DNA of 64,000 nt, taken from positions 372,001 through 436,000 of the forward strand of contig NZ_FORP01000001.1 in NCBI RefSeq assembly GCF_900114035.1, in the 5' to 3' direction. How positions within the stretch are numbered: the first letter of the stretch is position 1; every line of letters begins with the position of its first letter. Below, piece by piece: positions 37,293-46,037 of the stretch. A model generated the notes under the pieces. That model was not told where the DNA came from and did no database searches. It saw nothing but the letters and a program-made list of their open reading frames with translations. Source of the stretch: Amycolatopsis sacchari. GTDB lineage: Bacteria; Actinomycetota; Actinomycetes; Mycobacteriales; Pseudonocardiaceae. The position numbers and the translations under genes were made by a program.

Positions 37293-37709
37293 ATGCTGAG
37301 GAGCGCGGTGTGGCAGGGCCGGTGCACCGGACGGCCGGACTCGCAGGTCCCCGGCGCGGTCCTCGCACGGCTGACCGGCTCGCGGTTGCGCGGGAACCTG
37401 GTGATGCACTTCGGCCAGGGCGCGCTCGCCGGGGTGGTGCGGGCGCTGATGGCCAACGCCGGCCTGCGTGGCCCGGTGGCGTCGGCGATGTTCACCGTGG
37501 TGCGGCTGAGCAACGACCAGATCCTGGAGAACGCCACCGGCGTCGGCGCTCCGCCGCAGACCTGGCCGCGGCGGGAGCTGGTGGTGGACCTGCTGCACGG
37601 GCTTCGTCGCCGACGCGCTCGCCGCCCGGCGGGGGCCTGGTCCGGGCAACGGCACGCGGCGCTGCGGCCCGGCCGGCAGCCGGACGTCGGCCCGGCCGGA
37701 GGGGAATAG
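37293..37709 (+). CDS. unrecognised protein, possibly truncated and frameshifted
   Basis: 138 residues as read. The segment from RPDSQVPGAVLARLTGSRL through LSNDQILENATGVGAPPQTWPRRELVVDLLH looks like a conserved protein. From about 37597 the sequence becomes Arg/Pro-rich, while the +1 frame reads GFVADALAARRGP, a more protein-like continuation. A two-base deletion near 37598 would explain this. The N-terminus also looks short. Function unknown; low-confidence gene or remnant. Confidence 0.4.
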   Translation: MLRSAVWQGRCTGRPDSQVPGAVLARLTGSRLRGNLVMHFGQGALAGVVRALMANAGLRGPVASAMFTVVRLSNDQILENATGVGAPPQTWPRRELVVDLLHGLRRRRARRPAGAWSGQRHAALRPGRQPDVGPAGGE

Positions 37710-37769
37710 CGGCCGCATCCCGCGCGCTCTATCCCGTGTAGCACGGGTTCTGGTCAGCGGAGGTGCGGG

Positions 37770-37976
37770 ATGTCCGGTCGGCGGAAGACGCTGGCGACGC
37801 GGTGCGGGCGGCGCATCACGGTGAGCCGCGCGGAGCTGCCGGTGGTGCCGACCGGCTGGGTGGCACTGCGGATCTCCTCGGGCCGGGACGACGACCACGT
37901 GGAGTGGGTGAGCCTGTCCCGCGCGGAGGCCGCCGCACTCGGGGAAGCCTTGCTGGAACAGGCTCGCGAGGTCTGA
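37770..37976 (+). CDS. small hypothetical protein
   Basis: 68 residues: a basic N-terminus (MSGRRKTLATRCGRRITV) then VPTGWVALRISSGRDDDHVEWVSLSRAEAAALGEALLEQAREV. The C-terminal half has the charge pattern of a real small domain and is typical of short actinobacterial conserved proteins. ATG preceded by GGAGG about 7 bases upstream. Function unknown. Confidence 0.5.
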   Translation: MSGRRKTLATRCGRRITVSRAELPVVPTGWVALRISSGRDDDHVEWVSLSRAEAAALGEALLEQAREV

Positions 37977-38040
37977 CCGGGGTCCGATGTGGACTCCGAT
38001 GTGGACAGCGCCCGCCGGGTCGTCCCCGGCAGGCGCGGGG

Positions 38041-38475
38041 TCAGGCGCCCAGCTGCTTGGGCTCGTCCTTGCCGGCGATCTCGATGCGGCGCGGCTTGGC
38101 TTGCTCGGCGACCGGGATGCGCAGCGTCAGCACGCCCGCCTCGTAGTCGGCGTGGATGTGCTCGGTGTCGAGACCGTCGCCGAGGAACAGCTGGCGCGAG
38201 AAGACGCCCAGCGGCCGCTCGGAAACCTGCATCTCGACGTCCTCGCCGCCGTGCGGGGGACGCCGCTCGGCCTTGACGGTGAGCACGTTGCGCTCGACGT
38301 CCAGTTCGATGGCGTCGGCGGTCAGGCCGGGGAGGTCGAAGCAGACCACGAACTCGTCGCCGGCGCGGTAGGCGTCCATCGGCATTGAGGTCGGGCGGGA
38401 CCAGGTGCCGGGGGTGCCGAACACCTGCGAGGTGAGCCGGTCCAGTTCACGGAAGGGGTCGGTGCGCATCAACAT
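38041..38475 (-). CDS. Hsp20/alpha-crystallin small heat-shock protein
   Basis: 144 residues. The alpha-crystallin domain (about 38-130) shows [33 protein letters not shown] and the closing [23 protein letters not shown] (GVL motif). N-terminal [18 protein letters not shown] is that of the mycobacterial 18-kDa antigen class. A cytosolic holdase chaperone. ATG 38475 has a strong GGAGG. Such genes are often in DosR regulons (HspX), but I see no DosR box here. The 98-base gap upstream holds a GTCGTCGCGACGA dyad. Confidence 0.92.
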   Translation of the reverse strand: MLMRTDPFRELDRLTSQVFGTPGTWSRPTSMPMDAYRAGDEFVVCFDLPGLTADAIELDVERNVLTVKAERRPPHGGEDVEMQVSERPLGVFSRQLFLGDGLDTEHIHADYEAGVLTLRIPVAEQAKPRRIEIAGKDEPKQLGA

Positions 38476-38573
38476 CGTCTGTCCCTCCTTGTCTTTTCCC
38501 ATGTCAACGCGCACTTCCAGGATAAGAAGTCGTCGCGACGATGACAAGAGGAGTGTCGTCGGAAGGATGACGA

Positions 38574-38948
38574 TCAGGAGAGCAGTTCCGCCAGTACCTC
38601 GCGGTGGGTCGGCTTGGCCTCCTGGTAGCGCCGACGGCCCTCCTCGGTCACGTTGACGAACACCCCGCGGCGGTCGTCCTCGCACATCGAGCGCTCGACG
38701 AGACCCTCGCGCTCCATCCGGGCCACGAGGCGGGAAGTGGCGCTCTGGCTCAGGTGCACCACCTCGGTCAGCTCGGTGCCGCGGCACTGCCGCCCCGCCG
38801 TCACGAGCTGTTCGAGCGCTTCGAACTCCGTCACCCCGATGCCGTGCCGCTCCTGCAGCCTGCTCTCCAGCGCCCCTGACACGGTCGCGTGCAGGCTCAG
38901 CAGGTCGTGCCACTGCCTCAGCAGACCCCGTTCGGCTACGTCGCTCAC
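38574..38948 (-). CDS. MarR-family regulator of the adjacent MFS pump
   Basis: 124 residues, near the minimum for MarR. Winged helix: [14 protein letters not shown]...[31 protein letters not shown], then [21 protein letters not shown]. Divergent from the DHA2 pump gene, the standard repressor-pump layout. GTG start at 38948. Confidence 0.86.
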   Translation of the reverse strand: MSDVAERGLLRQWHDLLSLHATVSGALESRLQERHGIGVTEFEALEQLVTAGRQCRGTELTEVVHLSQSATSRLVARMEREGLVERSMCEDDRRGVFVNVTEEGRRRYQEAKPTHREVLAELLS

Positions 38949-38959
38949 GACCGCACCAT

Positions 38960-39022
38960 AGCATGCGTGTGAATTTTATGCAAACACATTAAATCCTCTT
39001 GCATTAGATGCAGACGCATGTA
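38960..39022. promoter_or_regulatory. AT-rich divergent promoter with ATGC-type dyads
   Basis: The gap between the MarR and MFS genes is strikingly AT-rich and carries repeated ATGCA/TGCAT words, including the perfect palindrome TGCAT-TAG-ATGCA (39000-39012). Probable MarR operators over both promoters. Confidence 0.55.
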
Positions 39023-39033
39023 ATCTCGGCTCC

Positions 39034-40482
39034 ATGAGTTCACCCGAGCCCTTGTCCACCTCCTCGACGCACTGGAACGCGCGGTTGTGGGGTGTCCTGC
39101 TCACCGTGTCCACCGTGATCGGCCTCGACGCGCTCGACGTGTCGATGGTCGGCGTCGCCCTGCCCTCGATCCGGGCGGACCTGAACCTCTCGACGAGCGC
39201 GCTGCAGTGGGTCGTCAGCGGCTACGTCCTCGGCTACGGCGGGCTGCTCCTGCTCGGCGGGCGCGCCGCCGACCTGCTCGGCCGCCGCCGGGTCTTCCTC
39301 GTCGCGGTCACCGTGTTCGCGTTCGCGTCGCTGCTCGGCGGCCTCGTCGACAACGGCGCGCTGCTCATCGCGAGCCGCTTCGTGAAGGGGCTGGCGGCCG
39401 CCTTCACCGCGCCGGCGGCGCTGTCGATCATCACCACGACGTTCCACGAGGGCCCGGCGCGCAACCGCGCCATCAGCATCTTCGCCGTGTTCGGCGCCAG
39501 CGGGTACTCCGCGGGCCTGGTGTTCTCGGGACTGCTGACCGAGGTCGGCTGGCGCTGGACGTTCCTGCTGCCCGTGCCGATCGCGCTGGCCGCGCTGGCC
39601 TTCGGCTACCGGCTCGTCCCGTCCTACCGGCCCGACCGCGGCCGCGGCGGCTACGACCTGCCCGGCGCGGTCACCGGCGCCGCCGGTTCGCTGCTGCTGG
39701 TGTTCGCCGTCGTCGAAGCACCCCAGGTCGGCTGGGCGGCGCCGCGCACGCTCATCTCGTTCGTGGTCGCCGCGGCGTTGCTGACCGCGTTCGTCCTGAT
39801 CGAGCGGCGCAGCCCGCACCCCTTGCTGCGCCTGGGCATCCTGCGCTCCGGCCCGCTGGCGCGGGCGAACCTCGGCGGCGCGCTGTTCTTCGGCGCCTAC
39901 ATCGGGTTCCAGTTCGTCGTGATGCTCTACCTGCAGTCGGTGCTGGGCTGGTCCGCGCTGCAGACCGCGCTCGGCTTCCTGCCCGCGGCGCTGATCGTCG
40001 CGTTCGGATCGCCGCGCATCGAACCGCTCATCGACCGCATCGGCACGCCGCGCACGATCCTCGCCGGGGTCGTCGCCCACGTCGCCGCGTACGCGCTGTT
40101 CCTGCGCGTCGACGAGCACTCCGGGTACGCCGGTTCCGTGCTGCCCAGCATGATCCTGCTCGGCATCGGCTTCACGCTCGCGTTCTCGTCGCTGAACATC
40201 CAGGCCACGACCGGGATCAGCGACGACGAGCAGGGGCTGGCGGGCGGCCTGCTGAACACCTCGCTCCAGGTGGGCGGCGCCATCGGCCTGGCCGTCGTCA
40301 CGGCGGTGCTCACCGCGAACGGCGGTGAGGACGCGTCGGCGGCGAACCTGCTCACGGGCCTGCGCCCGGCGTTGAGCGTCGTCACCGGGATCGCCGTGGT
40401 GGGCCTGCTGATCGCGATCTCGGGCGTCGTCCGCAGGCGGCGCGCGGAGAAGCCCGCGGAGACCGCGTACGAACTGGTGTGA
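39034..40482 (+). CDS. MFS drug:H+ antiporter, DHA2 (14-TM) family
   Basis: 482 residues, about 14 transmembrane segments. LDALDVSMVGVALPSIR in TM1 and GGRAADLLGRRRVFL in the TM2-3 loop mark the EmrB/QacA-type exporters. It has the same domain order as the pump at 17706 but clearly a separate paralogue. Regulated by the divergent MarR gene. A perfect 14-bp hairpin follows the stop. Confidence 0.88.
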   Translation: MSSPEPLSTSSTHWNARLWGVLLTVSTVIGLDALDVSMVGVALPSIRADLNLSTSALQWVVSGYVLGYGGLLLLGGRAADLLGRRRVFLVAVTVFAFASLLGGLVDNGALLIASRFVKGLAAAFTAPAALSIITTTFHEGPARNRAISIFAVFGASGYSAGLVFSGLLTEVGWRWTFLLPVPIALAALAFGYRLVPSYRPDRGRGGYDLPGAVTGAAGSLLLVFAVVEAPQVGWAAPRTLISFVVAAALLTAFVLIERRSPHPLLRLGILRSGPLARANLGGALFFGAYIGFQFVVMLYLQSVLGWSALQTALGFLPAALIVAFGSPRIEPLIDRIGTPRTILAGVVAHVAAYALFLRVDEHSGYAGSVLPSMILLGIGFTLAFSSLNIQATTGISDDEQGLAGGLLNTSLQVGGAIGLAVVTAVLTANGGEDASAANLLTGLRPALSVVTGIAVVGLLIAISGVVRRRRAEKPAETAYELV

Positions 40483-40487
40483 GGGGG

Positions 40488-40521
40488 CGGAGGGCTTCCG
40501 GTCCTGGCCGGAAGCCCTCCG
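40488..40521 (+). terminator. strong hairpin terminator
   Basis: Perfect 14-bp stem CGGAGGGCTTCCGG / CCGGAAGCCCTCCG with the six-base loop TCCTGG, six bases after the MFS stop. Confidence 0.85.
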
Positions 40522-40598
40522 TACGGACTGGCCCGTTCGACGGAAGAAAACGTGAGGGACTTTCGTAATAACGGAGTCCGCGCGTACCGTCCCGGTGC

Positions 40599-43415
40599 AT
40601 GTTCCGGACAGCCAGGACACGGGCCACGGCGGCCCTGCTCGCGGCGGTCACGGCCGTCGCTCCCGTCGTCGCTTCCCCTGCCGAGGCGGCGACCACCGAC
40701 TACTGCGGCAACCAGTGCCACGACATCCTGCCGCCCGGCGAGAACGGCAACGCGACGCTCGCCGAAATCCTCGCCAACAAGCTGTTCGGCACCAAGCCGG
40801 CACACGCCTCCGACCAGCTCGGCCCGTACGCGGCACTGCCGAACGACTACCGGTCGATCACCGACGCCACGATCGACGAGTACTTCAACTCCTCCGCCTT
40901 CGGCGTGCCGCCGGACCAGCTGCAGAGCACGATCCGGCCGCGCTCGGACGTGAGCATCGTGCGGGACAAGGCGACCGGCGTCCCCCACGTCTACGGCACC
41001 ACGCGGTCCGGCACGGAGTTCGGCGCCGGGTACGCGGCGGCGCAGGACCGGCTGTGGCTGATGGACCTGTTCCGGCACGTCGGGCGCGGGCAGCTGACCA
41101 GCTTCGCCGGTGGTGCCGAGGGCAACCGGGAGCTGGAGCAGACCTTCTGGGCCGCCGCCCCGTACACGGAGCAGGACCTGCAGTCCCAGGTGGACCGGAT
41201 CGCCGCGAGCGGGGCCGCCGGGTCGCAGGCGCTCGCCGACATCACCGCCTACCTCGACGGCCTCAACACCTACATCCGCCAGGCGAAGGCGGGCCGCTAC
41301 TTCCCCGGCGAGTACGTGCTCACCGGGCACGTGGACGCGATCACCAACGCCGGCACGATCCAGCCGTTCGTGGCGACCGATCTCATTGCGATCGCCGGGG
41401 TCGTCGGCGCGTTGTTCGGCACCGGCGGTGGTGGCGAGGTCCAGTCCGCGCTCGTCAAACAGGCCGCGCAGGCCAAGTACGGCCCGGCGCTGGGCGAGCA
41501 GGTGTGGCAGTCCTTCCGGGAGCAGAACGACCCCGAGGCCACGCTGACGCTGCACGACGGGCAGTCCTTCCCATACGCCGCGAGCCCCGCGAACCCCGAG
41601 GGGGTCGCGCTGCCGGATCCCGCTTCGGTCCGGCCGCAGCAGGAGGTCTACGACCCGACGGGCTCGGCGGCGAGCGCGGCGCCCGCGTCTGCGGACGTCG
41701 CAGTGCCACCGGCGCTCGCGCCCGCGAAGGGGATGTTCGACAAGGGCGTGCTGCCTGGGTTGTCCGGCAAGCACGGCATGTCCAATGCGCTCGTCGTGTC
41801 CGGCCGCTACACCGACGACGGGCATCCCATCGCGGTCTTCGGTCCCCAGACGGGGTATTTCGCGCCGCAGCTGCTGATGTTGCAGGAACTGCAGGGGCCC
41901 GGGATCAGCGCACGCGGGGTTTCCTTCGCGGGCACCAACTTCTACGTGCAGCTCGGGCGCGGGCAGGACTACGCCTGGAGCGCGACGTCGGCCTCGCAGG
42001 ACGTCACGGACACGTTCGCGCTCCAGCTGTGCGCTCCGGACGGCTCGGCGCCGGGCCCGGACTCGACGTACTACCTGGACAACGGGCAGTGCGTGCCGAT
42101 GGAACCGCTGGAGGTGCGCAACTCCTGGCAGCCGACGGTCGCCGACACCACGGCGGCCGGCTCGTACCGGCTCGTCGTGTACCGGACGCGGTACGGGCTC
42201 GTGCAGTACCGGGCGACGATCGGCGGGCTCCCGGTGGCGTACGCGGCGCAGCGCTCGACCTACCGGCACGAGGCCGATTCGATCGTCGGGTTCCAGCGGT
42301 TCAACGACCCGGCGCAGATGCGGACGGCCGCCCAGTTCCAGGCCGCCGCGGCGCAGATCAACTACACCTTCAACTGGTTCTACGTGAACGCCACGGAAAC
42401 CGCTTACTACAACTCGGGCTGGAACCCCGTGCGGCCGTCCACTGTGGACCCTAACCTGCCGGTGGTGGGTGAGCCGCGGTACGAGTGGCGCAACTGGGAC
42501 CCGGCCACGAACACGTCGGACCGCACCGGCGACGCCGAGCACCCGCAGTCGGTGAACCAGGACTACTACGTGTCGTGGAACAACAAGCAGGCGCGGGACT
42601 ACACGTCGGCGGCGTTCGGCGAGGCGAGCGTGCACCGGGCCGATCTGCTGGACACGCGGCTTTCGGCGCTGGTGGCGAGCGGAACCCCGGTGAGCCGGGC
42701 GGACGTCGTGCGCGCGATGGAGGACGCGGCGGTGACCGACCTGCGGGGCGAGGAGGTGCTGCCGACCCTGTTGAAGGTCATCGACAGCGCGCCGGTGACC
42801 GATCCGGCGCAGGCGGCGGCGGTGGCCGAGTTGCGCACGTGGCTGTCGCACGGGGCGAAGCGCGTCGAGACGGCGCCGGGCAGCAAGACGTACGCCGATG
42901 CGGACGCCATCAAGGTGATGGACGCGTGGTGGCCGCTGCTGGTGCAGGCGGAGTTCCGGCCGGGGATGGGGGAGGAGCTGTTCACGGCGCTGGCCGGGGC
43001 GCTGCAGATCAACGAGTCGCCGTCGAACGGGCAGAACGGCCCGGTCGGTGGCGGTGGTTCGGCCAACGAGGCGGCGCCCCACCGCGGTTCGGCCTTCCAG
43101 CACGGGTGGTGGTCCTATGTGGACAAGGACCTGCGGGCGGTGCTGGGGGAGCCGGTGGCGGGCGGGCTCGCGCAGCCGTACTGCGGCGGTGGGGCGCTGG
43201 CCGCGTGCCGGACGGCGCTGCTGACGAGCCTGGCGCAGGCGGCGGCCGAGCCGGCGACGTCGGTGTACCCGACGGATGGCACGTGTGCGGCGGGGCAGCA
43301 GTGGTGCGCGGACTCGATCGTCCAGCGCCCCATGGGCGGCATCACCCACGATCCGATCAGCTGGCAGAACCGGCCGACGTACCAGCAGGTGGTGCAGTTC
43401 GCCGGAGGCCGGTGA
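40599..43415 (+). CDS. secreted penicillin acylase-family (Ntn) hydrolase
   Basis: 938 residues. Sec signal peptide: basic start MFRTARTRAT, hydrophobic core, AxA cleavage near SPAEAA (about 30). The alpha-chain part has VRDKATGVPHVYGTTRSGTEFGAGYAAAQDRLWLMDLFRH, the family's N-terminal signature. The autoprocessing point is Gly393-Met394/Ser395-Asn396 in KHGMSNALVV, which makes Ser395 the N-terminal nucleophile of the beta chain. IAVFGPQTGYFAPQLLM and RHEADSIVGFQRFN follow. Relatives cleave acyl side chains from beta-lactams, aculeacin or acyl-homoserine lactones; larger members are secreted by actinomycetes. The substrate cannot be told. Single gene. Confidence 0.87.
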   Translation: MFRTARTRATAALLAAVTAVAPVVASPAEAATTDYCGNQCHDILPPGENGNATLAEILANKLFGTKPAHASDQLGPYAALPNDYRSITDATIDEYFNSSAFGVPPDQLQSTIRPRSDVSIVRDKATGVPHVYGTTRSGTEFGAGYAAAQDRLWLMDLFRHVGRGQLTSFAGGAEGNRELEQTFWAAAPYTEQDLQSQVDRIAASGAAGSQALADITAYLDGLNTYIRQAKAGRYFPGEYVLTGHVDAITNAGTIQPFVATDLIAIAGVVGALFGTGGGGEVQSALVKQAAQAKYGPALGEQVWQSFREQNDPEATLTLHDGQSFPYAASPANPEGVALPDPASVRPQQEVYDPTGSAASAAPASADVAVPPALAPAKGMFDKGVLPGLSGKHGMSNALVVSGRYTDDGHPIAVFGPQTGYFAPQLLMLQELQGPGISARGVSFAGTNFYVQLGRGQDYAWSATSASQDVTDTFALQLCAPDGSAPGPDSTYYLDNGQCVPMEPLEVRNSWQPTVADTTAAGSYRLVVYRTRYGLVQYRATIGGLPVAYAAQRSTYRHEADSIVGFQRFNDPAQMRTAAQFQAAAAQINYTFNWFYVNATETAYYNSGWNPVRPSTVDPNLPVVGEPRYEWRNWDPATNTSDRTGDAEHPQSVNQDYYVSWNNKQARDYTSAAFGEASVHRADLLDTRLSALVASGTPVSRADVVRAMEDAAVTDLRGEEVLPTLLKVIDSAPVTDPAQAAAVAELRTWLSHGAKRVETAPGSKTYADADAIKVMDAWWPLLVQAEFRPGMGEELFTALAGALQINESPSNGQNGPVGGGGSANEAAPHRGSAFQHGWWSYVDKDLRAVLGEPVAGGLAQPYCGGGALAACRTALLTSLAQAAAEPATSVYPTDGTCAAGQQWCADSIVQRPMGGITHDPISWQNRPTYQQVVQFAGGR
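42437..42449. repeat. dispersed dyad GTCCACTGTGGAC (coding copy)
   Basis: Copy of the GTCCA-N3-TGGAC dyad inside the penicillin-acylase-family gene. Confidence 0.6.
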
Positions 43416-43430
43416 GGGTGCGGTGGGGCC

Positions 43431-43595
43431 TCAGGAATCCTCGCGGTCCTCGTCGGGCGCTTCGTCGGGGGAGACGTCGTCGCTGCCGCGGGGGCCGAAG
43501 CCGGGTGCGGGTTCGGGTGCGCCGGGCCCGGGATCGGCGGCGGCGATGCGCTGCTCGCCGAGGTGCGGGTCCGGCTCGAAGGGCGAGGTCGTCAT
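43431..43595 (-). CDS. small acidic Pro-rich protein (54 aa)
   Basis: A short frame on the minus strand starts MTTSPFEPDPHLGEQRIAAA and ends DEAPDEDREDS. It is rich in Asp, Glu and Pro with a codon pattern (third-position G/C) like real genes. The Shine-Dalgarno is weak. Otherwise the 302-base gap between the acylase and the repeat protein would be empty. Function unknown; probably real but not certain. Confidence 0.45.
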   Translation of the reverse strand: MTTSPFEPDPHLGEQRIAAADPGPGAPEPAPGFGPRGSDDVSPDEAPDEDREDS

Positions 43596-43717
43596 GATCG
43601 CCGGTTACCCGTCCTGTCGCTGATCATGCCGTATAACGACCTATACGGCGCGGGTTTCACAGGAACTCTTCAGGGTGGCCACGGCCTCTTTTCAGCGTCG
43701 CGACCGACCATCAGGGC

Positions 43718-44524
43718 ATGGAGCAGAGGCAAGAACCCGAGCGGCCGGAAGGCGCGCCGGGATCGGGTGGACAGGCGCCGGGCGCTGCGGGCCCGGAAGC
43801 CGCGACCGGACGCTTTGCCGCCGGCCACGCGGCTGCGGGTTCCGGGGAGGCAGGCTCGGAACCCACGGCAGGACAGGCCGCGGCAGGGTGGCCTTCTGCC
43901 GGACAGGCTCCGGCAGGGCCGCTCGCCGCTGACCAGGCCACGGCAGCGCAGGCTCCGGCAGGCCAGGCCACCGCCGGGCACGGCGTCCCGGACCAGCCGC
44001 CCGCCGACCAGGCCACGGCAGGCCAGGCGGCCGCCCAAGTCACGGCAGGACAAACTCCCGCCGACCAGGCCGCAGCAGGCCAGGCCGTCGCCGATCAGGC
44101 CTCGGCAGCACCGTCTCCGACGGGGCAAGGCACGGCCGACCAGCCGCCCGCCGGACAGCCCGCGGGGGAGCAGCCTCCCGGGCACGCGGCGGGCTCAGGC
44201 CCGGAAACGGCGTCGCACCAGGCGCCGGGCGCAGCACCCCAACCGGGCACACCCGGCGGCAACCAGCCACCACCACCGCCGTACTACGCCCCGCCGAGGG
44301 GCGGCCCCGTCCCACCGCGACGTGGCCGCCGGACGGCCCTGATCGCGGCGGCGATCGCGGCCGCGTTCCTCATCGGCGGGGGCGGCGGCTTCGCGATCGG
44401 CCACGCCACCGCCGGGCACGGCACCGGTCAGCACCAGTTCCGCGGCCCGCACCCCGGCTACGGCCACAACTTCCCCGGCGGCCGCCTCGGCACGCAGAAC
44501 TCCGACGGAGGCAGCAACACCTGA
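43718..44524 (+). CDS. Ala/Gln/Pro-rich repeat protein with one transmembrane helix
   Basis: 268 residues. The first ~165 are low-complexity repeats of the type AGQxPADQATAGQA. Then follow a Pro-rich hinge (QPPPPPYYAPPRGG), a basic stop PPRRGRR, one transmembrane helix (ALIAAAIAAAFLIGGGGGFAIG) and a Gly/His-rich tail ending GGSNT. The layout (disordered N-terminus inside, single helix, short outer tail) is common among actinobacterial surface or division-associated proteins. No catalytic domain. Its last codons form the first unit of the downstream repeat array. Confidence 0.65.
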   Translation: MEQRQEPERPEGAPGSGGQAPGAAGPEAATGRFAAGHAAAGSGEAGSEPTAGQAAAGWPSAGQAPAGPLAADQATAAQAPAGQATAGHGVPDQPPADQATAGQAAAQVTAGQTPADQAAAGQAVADQASAAPSPTGQGTADQPPAGQPAGEQPPGHAAGSGPETASHQAPGAAPQPGTPGGNQPPPPPYYAPPRGGPVPPRRGRRTALIAAAIAAAFLIGGGGGFAIGHATAGHGTGQHQFRGPHPGYGHNFPGGRLGTQNSDGGSNT

Positions 44525-44829
44525 CCGGCGGCTCCCTCGGGGCAGCAGCACCTGACCCGCGGCTGCCCCTCGGACGGGGCAGCACTACGTGCCTCGCGGC
44601 TCCCCCTTCGACGGGGCAGCACTACCCGACTCGCGGCTCCCATTGCGCGGGGGACAGCAGCACTTGACCCGCGGCTCCCTCGGGGGCGGCAACGCCCGAC
44701 CCGCGGCTGCCCCTTCTACGGGACAGCACTACGTGACTCGTGGCTCCCTCGCCGCCGGGGGCAGCAATACCCGACCCACGGCTCCCTCGGAGGCAGCAGC
44801 ACCTGACCCGCGGCTGCCCCTCCGCCGGA
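44510..44829. repeat. nine-unit imperfect tandem repeat array
   Basis: Nine units of 31-37 bp follow each other from inside the 3' end of the Ala/Gln/Pro-rich gene to just before the selD stop. The common core is GGCAGCA-N2-AC-N-TGAC and CGCGGCTCCCTC, with units starting near 44510, 44541, 44578, 44615, 44652, 44687, 44722, 44759 and 44792. Some unit junctions form hairpins, for example GCTGCCCC-N6-GGGGCAGC (44562-44583). The array fills the 339-base gap between two convergent genes. There are no uniform spacers, so it is not CRISPR. It may act as a bidirectional terminator. Confidence 0.85.
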
Positions 44830-44863
44830 GCTCGTAGCTCAGCCCCAACACCCCTGAAAGCGC

Positions 44864-45856
44864 TTACCGGACCACGATCGTGTGCTCCCCGCGGGGCACG
44901 AGCTCCCCGATGACCGGGGCGCCCGGGATCTCCCCGGCGAGGAGCAGCCCGCCCGACGTCTGGGCGTCCGCGAGCAGCAGGGCCTCCTCCTCGCTCACCG
45001 CCGACAGGTCCACGTGGGGCGCGACCCAGTCCAGGTTCCGCCGCGTACCGCCGCTGACGTAACCCGCCGCCAGCGCCTCCCGTGCACCCTCCACATAGGA
45101 CACCGCAGCCGAGTCGACCACCGCCGTCACGCCGCTCGCCCTCGCGAGTTTGTGCAGGTGCCCCAGCAACCCGAACCCCGTGACATCGGTCGCGCACTCG
45201 ACGCCCGCCGCCAGCGCCGCCCTGGACGCCTCGGCGTTGAGCGTCGTCATCACCTCGATCGCCTCCGGAAAGCGCTCTCCCGTCGCCTTGTGCCTGCTGT
45301 TGAGCACGCCGATCCCGAGCGGTTTGGTCAGCGACAGCGGAACGCCGGGTTTGCCGGAATCGTTGCGCAGCAACCGGTCCGGGTCGGCCACGCCCGTCAC
45401 CGCGAGGCCGTACTTCGGCTCCGGGTCGTCCACGCTGTGCCCGCCCGCGAGGTGACACCCCGCGGCGGCGCAGACGTCCAGCCCGCCGCGCAGCGTCTCC
45501 GCCGCCAGCTCGAACGGCAGCACCTCACGCGGCCACCCCAGCAGGTTGACCGCCACGACCGGCCGCCCGCCCATCGCGTACACGTCGGAAAGCGCGTTCG
45601 CCGCCGCGATCCGGCCCCAGTCGTAGGGATCGTCCACCACCGGGGTGAAAAAGTCCGTCGTCGCGATCAACGCCGTGCCGCCCTCGATGCGCACCGCGGC
45701 CGCGTCGTCGCCGTCGTCGAGGCCCACCAGCAGCTCGCCCGCCGGGTCCCGCGGACGGGCCGCGACGAGCCCGCGGACCACGTCCTCCAGCTCACCGGGC
45801 GGGATCTTGCAGGCGCAGCCGCCACCGTGGGCGTACTGGGTCAGTCGGGTGGCCAT
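44864..45856 (-). CDS. selD: selenide, water dikinase
   Basis: 330 residues. Makes selenophosphate from selenide and ATP, the selenium donor for Sec-tRNA. The catalytic loop reads HGGGCACKIPP with Cys14 at the Sec/Cys position and Lys17 (E. coli Cys17/Lys20). Metal/ATP motifs ATTDFFTPVVDDPYDWGRIAAANALSDVYAMGG and AGGHSVDDPEPKYGLAVTG are intact. ATG 45856 gives the family length. It is divergent from tRNA-Sec/selA/selB, 69 bases apart, so the locus has every dedicated factor for Sec insertion. A Cys-type, not Sec-type, SelD. Confidence 0.96.
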   Translation of the reverse strand: MATRLTQYAHGGGCACKIPPGELEDVVRGLVAARPRDPAGELLVGLDDGDDAAAVRIEGGTALIATTDFFTPVVDDPYDWGRIAAANALSDVYAMGGRPVVAVNLLGWPREVLPFELAAETLRGGLDVCAAAGCHLAGGHSVDDPEPKYGLAVTGVADPDRLLRNDSGKPGVPLSLTKPLGIGVLNSRHKATGERFPEAIEVMTTLNAEASRAALAAGVECATDVTGFGLLGHLHKLARASGVTAVVDSAAVSYVEGAREALAAGYVSGGTRRNLDWVAPHVDLSAVSEEEALLLADAQTSGGLLLAGEIPGAPVIGELVPRGEHTIVVR

Positions 45857-45925
45857 GCGACCATGCTGCCCCCGCCGGGTTCGCGCCGCCGCCCGGGGCT
45901 TGCCATGATGGTCGCCATGGTCCAG

Positions 45926-46020
45926 GGAGGCGTATCCGGTCTGGTGACCGGCGCGGTCTTCAAAACCGTCGAGGGGCAGGTCCTGCCGCTGGCGGGTTCG
46001 ATTCCCGTCCGCCTCCGCCA
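45926..46020 (+). tRNA. selC: selenocysteine tRNA, anticodon TCA
   Basis: 95 nt with encoded CCA. The acceptor GGAGGCG pairs with CGCCTCC. The anticodon stem GCGGT/ACCGT holds loop CTTCAAA with anticodon TCA (45960-45962). A long variable arm (about GAGGGGCAGGTCCTGCCGCTG region) and T-arm with GGTTCGATTCC follow. Overall length equals E. coli tRNA-Sec. Discriminator base G. It lies 17 bases before selA and divergent from selD. Charged by seryl-tRNA synthetase, then converted by SelA. Confidence 0.95.
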
Positions 46021-46037
46021 CGCTCCCGGGGCCTGCC

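Noticed and set aside
38476..38573. DosR control of the Hsp20 gene
   Set aside because: No GGGAC-N4-GNCCC-like sequence found in the upstream gap, although Hsp20 is a frequent DosR target in mycobacteria.
40556..40565. GGGACTTTCG as a DosR box before the penicillin-acylase gene
   Set aside because: Only the left half matches; the right half of the palindrome is missing and the gene is not of a dormancy-type family.
39927..43349. Very long minus-strand open frame opposite the penicillin-acylase gene (also those opposite the TRAP permease, 30171-32801, and fdhA, 49317-52331)
   Set aside because: Arg/Val/His/Gly-rich translations with no domain signature; they arise from the high GC third position of the real genes on the other strand.
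44510..44829. CRISPR array
   Set aside because: Units are contiguous, imperfect and of variable length, with no unique spacers of constant size and no cas genes nearby.
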